A DNA stretch of 33,276 bases from an uncultured Methanobrevibacter sp. (GCA_902796575.1 CADBPS010000020.1:1-33276); one strand, 5' to 3'; positions 1 through 7,613 are shown, counted from the stretch's first letter. A program made the numbers and translations. The notes: generated by a model not told the origin, from the sequence alone.

Positions 1-24
1 AAAAAAGAGAGATTATAAATCTCT
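1..24 (-). terminator. Hairpin plus T-tract at the end of rpl15e
   Basis: Two 7-base arms (8-14 and 18-24) pair around a 3-base loop. Read on the minus strand the stem is followed by six T residues (positions 6-1). It overlaps the stop codon of rpl15e, so it probably ends that transcript. The window edge cuts off what follows. Confidence 0.5.
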
Positions 25-570
25 TCTTCTTGCTTGTTCACTACCTTTTCCTTTAGATTTTATTCCACGTCCTTTGTTACCAGCACTGGTTAAGCCTCTT
101 AAAGCTCTGTTAGTGTGTTTTTTAGAACAAATCCAATTGATTTTTTTATCGTTAATGATAGAAGGACTTTGTGGATCTACTAAGATAACTTCGTAGTATT
201 TGTATTTTCCGTCAGACCATACCCAGTAGGAGTTTAATACTTCTAAGTTAGGGTATTTTTTACCCACTCTTTCTTCAGCAATTCTTTGAATAGATTTTGC
301 CTGAGTGATTTTGTTTACACCCATTCTTTTAGGTTTACGACCGCCTTTGAAACGTGATTTCCTTCTTCCACCACGTCTTACTCTGGTTCTTACTAAAACG
401 AAACCTTTTTTAGCTCTGTAACCTAAACTTCTGGCCCTGTCTAATCTGGTAGGTCTTTCGATTCTTTGTACTACTTTTTGACGTCTCCATTTTGGAGCTC
501 TTTCCCACATGAGTTCACGTACATATGACTCACTAGGATTTTTCCAAGCATCTCTAATATATTTATACAT
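13..570 (-). CDS. rpl15e: 50S ribosomal protein L15e
   Basis: This 185-residue, very basic protein is the archaeal/eukaryal large-subunit protein L15e, which binds 23S rRNA. The N-terminus [15 protein letters not shown], the central Arg/Lys-rich block ([20 protein letters not shown]) and the C-terminal [18 protein letters not shown] are the hallmark stretches of the family, and the length is close to the usual 185-195 residues, so the gene is intact. The ATG at 570 is preceded by AAGGTGA with an 8-9 base gap, which fixes the start. It stands alone on the minus strand here, divergent from the marR-type gene. No other ribosomal gene is in the window. Confidence 0.97.
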   Translation of the reverse strand: MYKYIRDAWKNPSESYVRELMWERAPKWRRQKVVQRIERPTRLDRARSLGYRAKKGFVLVRTRVRRGGRRKSRFKGGRKPKRMGVNKITQAKSIQRIAEERVGKKYPNLEVLNSYWVWSDGKYKYYEVILVDPQSPSIINDKKINWICSKKHTNRALRGLTSAGNKGRGIKSKGKGSEQARRRDL

Positions 571-910
571 AAATTATTCACCTTTTATTGTTCAGCTATT
601 AAAAGCCACATCCAATGGGAATTAATCCCTAAAAAAGTAACTGTCAAAAAATATTAACAGTAATAAAATGTCTGTTTTAAATACATATAAATGTATTGAT
701 TTATAATCAAAATAACCGACAAAAAACCTGATTTGAAAAAAATTTATTTTATCAATTTTTGTTTATCAAATCATGTTAATTTACATTATAATATAAAATT
801 TTTTTGTATAAACAATTAAATTAATATAATATATAAAATTCAATGGAATAATGTTTATTTAAACCTTTAGATTACCGTAAAATAGAAAAATCTATCGAAA
901 ATATCGTTAA

Positions 911-920
911 CTTTAAATAT
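911..920 (+). promoter_or_regulatory. TATA-like box of the MarR-family gene
   Basis: CTTTAAATAT lies about 25-30 bases upstream of the centre of the 941-962 palindrome and 65 bases upstream of the ATG. An archaeal TATA box here would place transcription start inside the palindrome. Confidence 0.5.
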
Positions 921-940
921 TATTATTTACTTAATTAAGT

Positions 941-962
941 TTATTGCAAGTACTTGCAATAA
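941..962. promoter_or_regulatory. 22-bp perfect palindrome, probable MarR operator
   Basis: The half-site TTATTGCAAG is followed by TA and then its exact reverse complement, giving a 22-base perfect dyad. It lies 22 bases before the ATG of the MarR-family gene and over the predicted transcription start. MarR dimers bind dyads of this size and often repress their own gene, so this is most likely the autoregulatory operator. I did not see a second copy upstream of the exporter gene at 1640. Confidence 0.7.
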
Positions 963-984
963 ATTTTTTGAGTAGGTTTTACAT

Positions 985-1500
985 ATGAATGTGACGATGG
1001 ACAAGATAGTGATGCACAAGTTATACTTCATCAATGAAGCCTTCGAACGCAAACTTAAGGCAAGTAATTCAGGTGATCGTAATCGTCTTGAAGGCCAGGG
1101 TAGAATTTTATCCATGCTTAAAGTAAGAGATATGATATCTACAAAAGATTTATCAATAATTTTAGGTGTCAGTGTTTCATCGGTTAATTCACTGTTAGCA
1201 AAACTCGAAAAAAAAGCTTTGATAGAAAAAGTACCTTCCGAGGAAGATAAAAGAGTACTGTTAATCAAGATAACCGAAAAAGGACTAAAGTACAAAGTTG
1301 AACCTCCGGTCAATTACAGTGTATTCAACTGTTTAAACGATGAGGAAAAAAAACAGTTTGATAGTTACTTAACTAAAATAATTATTGAACTGAAAAAGGA
1401 TTTAGGCGAAGATGATCCCAAATTTTCCAAAAAGCGCAGAAAACTGTTTGAAGAAATCTTTGATTTGGATGATAGTGAGGAATGGCTTGATTTGGTCTGA
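985..1500 (+). CDS. MarR-family transcriptional regulator
   Basis: This 171-residue protein has the MarR winged helix-turn-helix in its middle: a recognition region around residues 50-75 (STKDLSIILGVSVSSVNSLL) and the wing SEEDKRVLLIKITEKG near residues 92-107. Helical N- and C-terminal parts would form the dimer interface. The acidic/basic C-terminal tail is of unknown use. MarR proteins are usually repressors released by small aromatic or toxic ligands. A perfect palindrome sits over its promoter, and an MFS exporter follows 139 bases downstream on the same strand. That is the standard arrangement for a regulator of drug or metabolite export. Its ribosome binding site is weak (AGGT, 8 bases before the ATG). 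The ligand cannot be read from sequence. Confidence 0.88.
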   Translation: MNVTMDKIVMHKLYFINEAFERKLKASNSGDRNRLEGQGRILSMLKVRDMISTKDLSIILGVSVSSVNSLLAKLEKKALIEKVPSEEDKRVLLIKITEKGLKYKVEPPVNYSVFNCLNDEEKKQFDSYLTKIIIELKKDLGEDDPKFSKKRRKLFEEIFDLDDSEEWLDLV

Positions 1501-1639
1501 GTGCTACTCAAAAAAAATTTGTGGGTGTTAGCAGAAATTGATTTTGATTTAAAAAATAATATTGATTTGAAAATTGAACTCAACAAATGCAGTTTTAATT
1601 TATTTTTTAAATTTTTTTCAATATTCTTATTTTTTTTAG

Positions 1640-3028
1640 ATGATTACTATGAAATTTGATACAGAAACTATAACATTAATTATATTCATAATTGCTGCTG
1701 CTCTTTTAAGCACAGCACAAAGTATAGTCACAACAGGATTATCTGAAATAATGATTGATTTTCAAATATCCTCCACGACAGCACAATGGATATATTCATC
1801 TTTTCTGCTTGTACTTGGAGTTATGATTCCAATTTCAGCATATATTTTCAGACGATTCAAAATTAAAATAATATTACTATTTTCACTGATACTATTCCTG
1901 ATAGGCTCAATAATATCATACATTTCCCCGAATATCGAAGTTTTAATTACATCCAGAGTTATTCAGGCTCTTGGTGCAGGAATATTGCTTCCAATAACAC
2001 AGATAGTTCTTTTAAAAATAATACCTGTTGAAAAATGGCAGGTATACATGGGACTGTTTGGTTTCATAATAGGAATAGCCCCGGCCATTGCACCTACAGT
2101 CGGAGGATTAATAATTGACTCCGTGGGATGGAGATCCATATTTTTAATATTTGCAGTAATAACTGTAATACTAATTGCAGTATCAGCTGTTGCTGTTAAA
2201 CTGGACTTTGAAACCGGCGAATATCCTCTTGATTTCATATCGCTGATACTGTGTGTAGTCGCCTGTGTCGGAATAATGCTTGGTTTTTCAAATATTGCAG
2301 AAAACGGATTCAGCCTGATTTATGTAATACTGCCGATTGTAGTCGGAGTCATAACACTGGTACTGTTTATTTTAAGACAGTACAAAATAAGTCATCCTCT
2401 GTTGAATCTGAAAGTATTAAAGAACAAGTATTTCTTTTTCGGAACCATGTTCTCGGCGATTTTATACTTCACAATGTGCGGTCTGAATGTTATAATGCCT
2501 TTGTTTGCTCAAAGTGTAGCATATCATTCTGCAACAACATCAGGTATTATACTGCTGCCGGCTACAATCATAATGATCATATTTAATTTTATCGGTCCTT
2601 TAATGGCCAACCGTTTCGGTGTTAGAAAAATACTGATTTTATCATGTATATTTTCAATAGCCGGATATCTTGTGATGATGACATATAATGTTAATTCAGA
2701 CGTTAATTACATGATTGGTACACAAATCATAAGGGCAATAGGTGCCGGATTAGGATTAATGCCTGCAGTAACATGGACTTTAAGTATAGTGCACAATGAT
2801 GTTGAAGATGCTACAGCTATTAACAATACTGTCAGACAAATCATTGGTGCTGTAGGATCAGCTATTGCAGTTGTTCTGATGGCTGTGTTTGCAGGAGGAA
2901 ATGTTGCTCACAATGCAATTTCAGCAGCCGCATTCAGTGAAACTTCACTGGTAATGTCAATTCTGGCCGTTGCAATGCTTGTTATTGTAATCATCTTTGT
3001 TCATGATGACATCAGCGCCGACGTTTAA
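1640..3028 (+). CDS. MFS exporter, DHA2 (EmrB/QacA-like) type
   Basis: This 462-residue integral membrane protein has about 14 hydrophobic segments, the number typical of the DHA2 drug:H+ antiporter branch of the major facilitator superfamily. An early charged loop (FRRFKIKI) matches motif A. GIAPAIAPTVGGLIID at about residues 147-162 matches antiporter motif C, followed by the usual WRSIFLI. It probably expels a hydrophobic or toxic compound in exchange for protons. It follows the MarR gene on the same strand and may be co-transcribed or separately controlled by it. The start is uncertain: the ATG at 1640 has no binding site, while a second ATG at 1649 is preceded by GATGAT. A terminator hairpin follows the stop. 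Confidence 0.9.
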   Translation: MITMKFDTETITLIIFIIAAALLSTAQSIVTTGLSEIMIDFQISSTTAQWIYSSFLLVLGVMIPISAYIFRRFKIKIILLFSLILFLIGSIISYISPNIEVLITSRVIQALGAGILLPITQIVLLKIIPVEKWQVYMGLFGFIIGIAPAIAPTVGGLIIDSVGWRSIFLIFAVITVILIAVSAVAVKLDFETGEYPLDFISLILCVVACVGIMLGFSNIAENGFSLIYVILPIVVGVITLVLFILRQYKISHPLLNLKVLKNKYFFFGTMFSAILYFTMCGLNVIMPLFAQSVAYHSATTSGIILLPATIIMIIFNFIGPLMANRFGVRKILILSCIFSIAGYLVMMTYNVNSDVNYMIGTQIIRAIGAGLGLMPAVTWTLSIVHNDVEDATAINNTVRQIIGAVGSAIAVVLMAVFAGGNVAHNAISAAAFSETSLVMSILAVAMLVIVIIFVHDDISADV

Positions 3029-3035
3029 TTTTAAA

Positions 3036-3077
3036 TTATTGGCAAAATTTTAATGCCAATAACACTTTTTTATTTTT
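3036..3077 (+). terminator. Hairpin plus T-rich tail after the MFS gene
   Basis: Nine-base arms TTATTGGCA and TGCCAATAA (3036-3044 and 3054-3062) surround a 9-base loop and are followed by two T-runs up to 3077. It begins 7 bases after the exporter's stop codon. Confidence 0.6.
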
Positions 3078-3352
3078 AACCATACACATTACAATACTTA
3101 ATTATACAGATTTAAACATCACAATTAATTAAATTAAAAAGAAAAGCCATAATTATTGATACAACAAAGAAAAACATCAATATTAATGAAGCTTTATTCA
3201 ATAATAATTTGTCTAAGAATAATTGCCAGCACAGACTGATTTTTGTAAAATGCAAATTAAACTGTTCTAAGTGATAATCGGTTAAGAAATAATAAGTTAT
3301 TTATTATATTTGAAATAAATTAAATAGTATCCTATACTTGGAGGATAATTTT
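3078..3352. other. Intergenic region before the cyclase-like gene
   Basis: AT-rich and without a convincing ORF. TTATTATATT at 3301-3310 could be the TATA box of the downstream gene. A strong GGAGG at 3340-3344 is its ribosome binding site. I see nothing else here. Confidence 0.4.
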
Positions 3353-4468
3353 ATGAATAAGAGTGATTTAGAAAGAAACTATTATATGCTGAAAGGACCT
3401 CTTGCAAAAAAAGGTTATGACTGGTGGTGGCACTCTTTAACTGCATATAATAAGGAAACGGGTGAAGCAAAACCATTTTTTATTGAATATTTTGTATGTA
3501 ACCCTGCATTAGCTGAGGATGAACCTGTATTAGGTCAAGATCCTGAAAATCAAAAACTCGGAAAAAAACCATCTTACTGTATGATTAAAGTTGGAACATG
3601 GGGTAAAAATCCAAAACAAATCCATAATTTTTACTCGATGAAGGAATTTAATTGTCCCGACGATAAATTGGATATTCGTGTCGGAGACTGTTCCCTGTCT
3701 GAAACCCATATGATAGGATCATGTAAAGTAACAGAACAGGATGCTAAAGACCATCCCGAATACATGTCTGATGCCGGCGACATGAGATGGGATTTGGATA
3801 TTGACAAACAAATCACATTCAATGTCGGTTATGGAGCAAGCAAACTGTTTAGAAAATTAAATTCATTTGAAATGTTCTGGCATGCAGAAGGAATTAAAAC
3901 TCAATACAAAGGTTCAATATGGTTAGATGGTGTTGAATATGAAGTAATTCCTGAAAAATCATATGGTTATTCAGATAAAAACTGGGGTGGCGACTTTACA
4001 AGCCCATGGCTTTGGATTTCATCATGCAACATTACCAGCCTGATAACCGGAAAGAAATTAAATAATTCTGCATTTGAAGCTGGAGGCGGAAGACCTAAAG
4101 CCTTCGGTATTGAAATTCCCCGTAAATTACTAATAGGTTTTTACTATGAGGGAGAAATGTATGAATACAATTTTGCCAGATTCTGGAATCTGGTTAAGGT
4201 TGATTTCGATTTTGAAGAAGGTGATGAAGTCAACACATGGCATGTCAATGCATCCAACAAGAATTCACGCATGGAACTGGTTCTTTACTGTAAACGTGAC
4301 GAGATGCTGCTAATCAATTATGAAGCACCAAACGGTAAAAAACTCCACAATAGACTATGGAATGGTGGAAACGGATGGGGTGAAATCAAATTATATAAAA
4401 AAGACGGTACTTTAATCGATCACGTTAAAATTGAAAATGCAGGATGTGAATATGGAGAGTATTGCTGA
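3353..4468 (+). CDS. Tocopherol cyclase-like protein
   Basis: This 371-residue protein has no signal peptide or membrane segment and is rich in Trp, Tyr and Gly. Conserved blocks match the tocopherol cyclase (VTE1/SLR1737-like) fold family: KGYDWWWHSLTAYN (residues 20-33), SDKNWGGDF (207-215) followed by PWLWI (218-222), AGGG (243-246), YEGEMYEY plus a nearby FW (265-278), and a C-terminal GWGEIKLYKKDG. In plants the enzyme closes the chromanol ring of prenylated quinols. Archaea do not make tocopherol, so the substrate here is unknown; a prenyl-bearing compound is a reasonable guess. GGAGG eight bases upstream fixes the ATG at 3353. Its stop overlaps the start of a phytol kinase-like gene, so the two act together. 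Confidence 0.7.
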   Translation: MNKSDLERNYYMLKGPLAKKGYDWWWHSLTAYNKETGEAKPFFIEYFVCNPALAEDEPVLGQDPENQKLGKKPSYCMIKVGTWGKNPKQIHNFYSMKEFNCPDDKLDIRVGDCSLSETHMIGSCKVTEQDAKDHPEYMSDAGDMRWDLDIDKQITFNVGYGASKLFRKLNSFEMFWHAEGIKTQYKGSIWLDGVEYEVIPEKSYGYSDKNWGGDFTSPWLWISSCNITSLITGKKLNNSAFEAGGGRPKAFGIEIPRKLLIGFYYEGEMYEYNFARFWNLVKVDFDFEEGDEVNTWHVNASNKNSRMELVLYCKRDEMLLINYEAPNGKKLHNRLWNGGNGWGEIKLYKKDGTLIDHVKIENAGCEYGEYC

Positions 4469-5139
4469 TGATATTAACTGATGTTGTTGCGCTGATAATC
4501 GTTTATTTATATGTAGCTGTAATTTTTGTAATAGCGGAAAGGGTTCTAAATACAAGACCTGAAGTTTCACGTAAATTTTTACATATAATGGTAGGTAATA
4601 TGATTTTTGCCATGCCATTCTTCTCAGATCCATGGGTTATGATATTGTTTCTGACATTACCTATTACAGTAGTGCTATTCTTCCTGACGGAATATTCCCC
4701 TATTAAAATTAAAAACAGTGTAACTGAATCAGGCCATGCATTAGGATTATTCTTCTACGCAGGTATTTGGACTGTTTTGATTGCAGTTTTCAGTAATCGC
4801 CTGTGGATTGTTGCATTAGCTATTGTTCCAATGGTATACGGTGACGGTTTTGCGGCATTAATCGGTCAAAAATTCGGTAAATTCAAATACTATATATTCG
4901 GCGGTGAAAAATCACTGGAAGGATCACTGACCATGTTTGTAATAACTACAGTTATGAGCGTTTTCGTCTGGATGATTTTCACATCAATCGGATATCCGAT
5001 GCCTAAATTCAACATTGTTTACATAATTGCAATTTCAGCTGTTGCAACAGTATGTGAAGCTTTAAGTTATGGAGGTATTGACAATCTGACTGTTCCAGCC
5101 ATAACTTCAATTTTGTATTATTTAGTAGCTATTTCATAA
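4468..5139 (+). CDS. Phytol/dolichol kinase-like membrane protein
   Basis: This 223-residue protein has about seven membrane segments and carries the full set of phytol/dolichol kinase (VTE5/VTE6/SEC59-like) blocks. These are SRKFLHIMVGN (34-44), YGDGFAALIGQKFG (124-137), GGEKSLEGSLTMF (145-157) and EALSYGGIDNLTVP (197-210). Family members phosphorylate polyprenyl alcohols or polyprenyl phosphates using CTP, at the membrane. The ATG at 4468 shares one base with the TGA of the upstream cyclase-like gene and has GGAGAG eight bases before it, which implies translational coupling. A role in archaeal lipid salvage or activation (geranylgeraniol, phytol-like alcohols) is plausible, but the substrate is not shown by sequence. 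Confidence 0.8.
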   Translation: MILTDVVALIIVYLYVAVIFVIAERVLNTRPEVSRKFLHIMVGNMIFAMPFFSDPWVMILFLTLPITVVLFFLTEYSPIKIKNSVTESGHALGLFFYAGIWTVLIAVFSNRLWIVALAIVPMVYGDGFAALIGQKFGKFKYYIFGGEKSLEGSLTMFVITTVMSVFVWMIFTSIGYPMPKFNIVYIIAISAVATVCEALSYGGIDNLTVPAITSILYYLVAIS

Positions 5140-5338
5140 GCTACACATTTATTCTTATTTTAAATAACAAAATTATAAACAAATTTTATCAACTTTTGCT
5201 TATTTTACATTTCAAAACAATTTAATACTATTCTGATTTTTTTATATTATGAATATAAATTTGTCTTTTCATTTAAATATTGCTTTTAGAATGTTATATT
5301 GTATAAAAGTATTAATTTAATCTTAAAAATACAAATAA

Positions 5339-5348
5339 CTTTATATAG
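5339..5348 (+). promoter_or_regulatory. TATA-like box of the Rpn-like gene
   Basis: CTTTATATAG lies about 57-66 bases before the ATG at 5405, in an otherwise featureless 265-base AT-rich gap (5140-5404). It predicts a leader of about 30 bases. Confidence 0.5.
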
Positions 5349-5404
5349 TTCGAATTCAATAATAATGATTACGGATAAAAAAACAATTTAATAAATTAAA
5401 GGAG

Positions 5405-6313
5405 ATGGTAAAAGTTAAAACAAAAATAAGAATTGACAAACCTGATGATAAACTTGTCAAAAGACAAGCCACCCACGCAGGAGATGTGATCCATGAATTT
5501 TTTGAACTTCCAGGCAAGTTTGTCTATGCTCATCCTAATGACTATCCGCAACACAAATATTCAAAAGTGGATTCGGCATACTACGTTGAAAAAGATGGAG
5601 AACTTTTAACCATCAATCGTGAAGATGAAAGCAGCCATATTGATGATGAAGTCATTGAAAAGATTAACAGATACAGATATTTACTGGAATGTGCATTTAA
5701 AAAACCAGTAATGTCTGTTATTACAACACCCGTTCCAGTAAACAAACCTTCAATTAAAATTAAAATTTCTCCAACAACGTTAATAGATATCAAAGTGATT
5801 TCATATCCAAAACTTGATGGTCGAAAAAGATTAAATAAGATAAAAAGAAAAATAAATGATAACGAGAGCTTAACTAATGTTGAAGCTATGAATCTGGTCA
5901 TGATTCCAAAGATGTTTACATCAAGAAATGATGAGATTCTTGAAGAAGTGTGTCGTTTGCTTAAGAAGGCTCATCTCATTGAAGAATTCTTCAAACATGA
6001 ACTGATATGTGAAATGAGATATGTCATTCACAAATATGCTAAAACATTAAAAGACATCAACCGTTTAGAAGGAGTGATTGGTTTGCAAAACTCATGCATA
6101 GCAATGAAACAACGCGATCAGTATTTACAAGACAAATTTCTTAAACAAGGCATCGAACAAGGAATTGAACAAGGAATTGAACAAGGTGTTAAAAAAGGTT
6201 CATTTGAACTAGCCCTTAAAATCAAACGAGCCTTCGGTTTAGAAAGTGCCCTTGAAATGACCGACTTTACACGTGAAGAACTCGAAAACGAAAAATTAAA
6301 CGAAACAGAATAA
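5405..6313 (+). CDS. Rpn/PD-(D/E)XK transposase-like protein
   Basis: This 302-residue protein resembles the Rpn (recombination-promoting nuclease)/PD-(D/E)XK transposase-like family. It shows HAGDVIHEFFELPG near the N-terminus, a KVDSAYY stretch with Asp56, a following beta-rich segment (LLTINREDESSHI, about 68-80), a helical middle and a C-terminal tail of GIEQ repeats. That tail is typical of the family. Asp56 and an acidic residue near 73-75 are candidate metal ligands, but the usual ExQ/ExK core is not clean, so activity is uncertain. The GGAG lies directly against the ATG, leaving no spacer; no other start exists before the upstream stop at 5366, so the true start is doubtful. It stands alone and ends in a hairpin. 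Confidence 0.65.
   Translation: MVKVKTKIRIDKPDDKLVKRQATHAGDVIHEFFELPGKFVYAHPNDYPQHKYSKVDSAYYVEKDGELLTINREDESSHIDDEVIEKINRYRYLLECAFKKPVMSVITTPVPVNKPSIKIKISPTTLIDIKVISYPKLDGRKRLNKIKRKINDNESLTNVEAMNLVMIPKMFTSRNDEILEEVCRLLKKAHLIEEFFKHELICEMRYVIHKYAKTLKDINRLEGVIGLQNSCIAMKQRDQYLQDKFLKQGIEQGIEQGIEQGVKKGSFELALKIKRAFGLESALEMTDFTREELENEKLNETE
6143..6190 (+). repeat. Four tandem 12-bp units coding GIEQ repeats
   Basis: Four head-to-tail 12-base units of the form GAACAAGGAATT (two exact, two varied) encode the QG-I-E repeats at about residue 247 of the Rpn-like protein. Units are in frame, so slippage would lengthen or shorten the tail without breaking the gene. Confidence 0.9.
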
Positions 6314-6332
6314 CGGCTCAAAACCGTTATTC
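6308..6332 (+). terminator. Hairpin over the stop of the Rpn-like gene
   Basis: Nine-base arms GAATAACGG and CCGTTATTC (6308-6316 and 6324-6332) with a 7-base loop overlap the stop codon. The T-run after it is short, so termination strength is uncertain. Confidence 0.5.
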
Positions 6333-6508
6333 ACACCATATTTTAAAATAAACAAACAAATATTCTTATTTTTCTATATTCCACCTTTAGGATAGAAAAC
6401 CATCCATATCCCAACATTATCAAAGATATTTCATATCCAACTTGGTAGCAGAGAAAAATTAAATGTGACAAATGAAAATATAGATAGACAAATAAACCGG
6501 GAATCATC
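6333..6508. other. Intergenic, probably decayed upstream part of the ion-channel remnant
   Basis: No intact gene is seen here. All plus-strand frames carry stops. Codons for NKPGII lie in frame just before the ATG at 6509, suggesting that the lost gene once began further upstream. Confidence 0.3.
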
Positions 6509-6797
6509 ATGGCATTATTATTCACTTTGATTTTTGCTGGTTTTATTGTTACATTGATATCAGAAGAAGAAACTCCTTTAAATTCAATAGTTATAGTTTC
6601 AAATGCATTTACAAGTAACGGTTATAAAATGTACAAGTTTTGGTAAATTAAACAGTATAATTTTAGTTTGGTGAGAATACATTATGTCCAGCATATGTAC
6701 TGCAACGGCATCTGTTGCAATTTTATTAAAACACCTGCAAAGACATAAAAAAGAATTAAATAAATTAGAAGGATCAATTAAAAATAATCAAAAATAA
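6509..6797 (+). pseudogene. Broken ion channel-like membrane protein (C-terminal remnant)
   Basis: Frame one reads a membrane helix (MALLFTLIFAGFIVTLIS), then the pore-like SNAFTSNGY, and stops at 6644-6646. The reading continues in another frame from about 6642 with GKLNSIILVW, an in-frame TGA at 6672-6674, and then EYIMSSICTATASVAILLKH and a charged tail ending at 6795-6797. The join (pore-like loop, then G-K-L-x-S-I-x-L-V-W and a T-A-T helix) resembles small two-helix ion channels. One frameshift and one stop (probably GGA to TGA) disable it. Assignment to a channel family is from memory of the motif order only. Confidence 0.5.
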
Positions 6798-6971
6798 ACT
6801 TCCAATATAACAAACTCCAAAGAATTTCAGGTTCTGTCCAACATTCACAAGAGTACTGCAACTTCACAAAGTAATCTAAAATCTTACTCACCTATAGTAC
6901 ACCAGTAAAACATTTAATTTTAATCTTTTTTTAATATAAATACTTTAAATTTGTTTTTTAATATTTTAATG

Positions 6972-6991
6972 ATGTAAGTGTGTACTTACAT
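6972..6991. promoter_or_regulatory. 20-bp operator-like inverted repeat
   Basis: Eight-base arms ATGTAAGT and ACTTACAT flank a 4-base centre GTGT. The repeat ends 9 bases before the TATA box, where it would overlap the BRE/transcription factor B site. It is therefore a good place for a repressor or activator. It differs from the MarR palindrome at 941-962 except for a shared AAGT/ACTT core. Confidence 0.5.
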
Positions 6992-7000
6992 TCGAAAAAC

Positions 7001-7010
7001 TTTATATAAT
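7001..7010 (+). promoter_or_regulatory. TATA box of the Asp/Tyr-rich protein gene
   Basis: TTTATATAAT preceded by the purine-rich CGAAAAAC (BRE-like). It is a close match to the archaeal promoter consensus and lies about 90 bases before the ATG. Confidence 0.65.
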
Positions 7011-7100
7011 GCACGTTAAATATAATTAATTGTCTTTCAGAAGCCTTTAAAAAAAATGTTTCTATAATCCTTAAATCAAAGTTATAAAGGAAGATTGAAA

Positions 7101-7613
7101 ATGAACATTAAAAAAATTTTCTTTGCATTAACTGTAGTAACATTGATGATTGGCAGTGCTTGTGCTGCTGGTGTAAACAATTTAAAAATAGATGGATATA
7201 ATAATACATACAATTCTAATTATAGTTCTACATATATAAGCAATGACGGCAACTATGGAGCATATATTTACAAAAACATTAATAGCAACCTTTATGATGA
7301 TGATGGCCCTTACGACTACGATGACGACGATTACTTCGACTATGACGACGACCCTTACGACTACGATGACGACTGTTATGGATATCACGCTTTGGATATT
7401 GACTCACAAGTCACCAAAAATCAGGACAACACAGCCAGCTTCACAGATTATGATGATGCAGAACATGGTATTATAGAAGTAGTGCAGATCGGTGGCGAAA
7501 AGTATACCGTTGTATTCTGGGCAAAAGATTCAAGTAACACAAATAACACAAATTTAATGTCTAAATTAAATGATTTTAATAAAGATAATGGTGTTTCTCC
7601 AGTAGCATTCTAA
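7101..7613 (+). CDS. Small secreted Asp/Tyr-rich protein
   Basis: This 170-residue protein starts with a clear signal peptide (MNIKKIFFALTVVTLMIGSA, cleavage likely after ACAA). A Asn/Ser/Tyr-rich stretch follows, then a block of about 35 residues made almost only of Asp and Tyr (PYDYDDD repeats, residues about 69-95). The C-terminal domain of about 50 residues contains EVVQIGGEKYTVVFWAKDSS and ends SPVAF. The Asp/Tyr block could bind divalent cations or other surface polymers; that is inference. GGAAG seven bases upstream supports the ATG at 7101 over a TTG at 7095. I do not recognise the family beyond similar small secreted proteins expected in Methanobrevibacter. It has its own promoter and a T-rich 3' end. 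Confidence 0.8.
   Translation: MNIKKIFFALTVVTLMIGSACAAGVNNLKIDGYNNTYNSNYSSTYISNDGNYGAYIYKNINSNLYDDDGPYDYDDDDYFDYDDDPYDYDDDCYGYHALDIDSQVTKNQDNTASFTDYDDAEHGIIEVVQIGGEKYTVVFWAKDSSNTNNTNLMSKLNDFNKDNGVSPVAF
7307..7373 (+). repeat. 22-bp direct repeat coding PYDYDDD
   Basis: An identical 22-base segment beginning CCCTTACGACTACG occurs at 7307-7328 and 7352-7373, 45 bases apart, so the unit is 15 codons. It lies within the Asp/Tyr block. The exactness suggests recent duplication or slippage. Confidence 0.85.

Larger units (their letters stand above)
571..984. other. Intergenic region between divergent rpl15e and marR-type gene
   Basis: This 414-base AT-rich gap must hold the promoters of both flanking genes. 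A minus-strand TATA-like run (complement of 683-694) could serve rpl15e with a leader of about 85 bases. The marR-side elements (TATA-like box and 22-bp palindrome) are listed separately. I see no ORF of substance and no recognisable structured RNA. Confidence 0.5.
6798..7100. other. Intergenic region upstream of the Asp/Tyr-rich protein
   Basis: 303 bases without an ORF. It holds an operator-like palindrome (6972-6991) and a TATA box (7001-7010), listed separately, and a leader of about 65 bases before the ATG. No structured RNA is recognised. Confidence 0.4.

Noticed and set aside
601-650. Structured leader or small RNA upstream of rpl15e
   Set aside because: Only a 4-bp stem (GGGA/TCCC) is seen, too weak to call.
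1498-1510. Terminator after the MarR gene
   Set aside because: The 5-bp stem over the stop codon is followed by A residues rather than T residues on the plus strand, so a terminator is not supported.
6143-6190. CRISPR-like tandem repeat
   Set aside because: Units are 12 bases with no spacers and lie in frame within a coding region.
7182-7388. Minus-strand ORF of Val/Ile repeats opposite the Asp/Tyr protein
   Set aside because: It is the antisense shadow of GAT/GAC/TAC-rich repeats. The plus strand has signal peptide, binding site and promoter.
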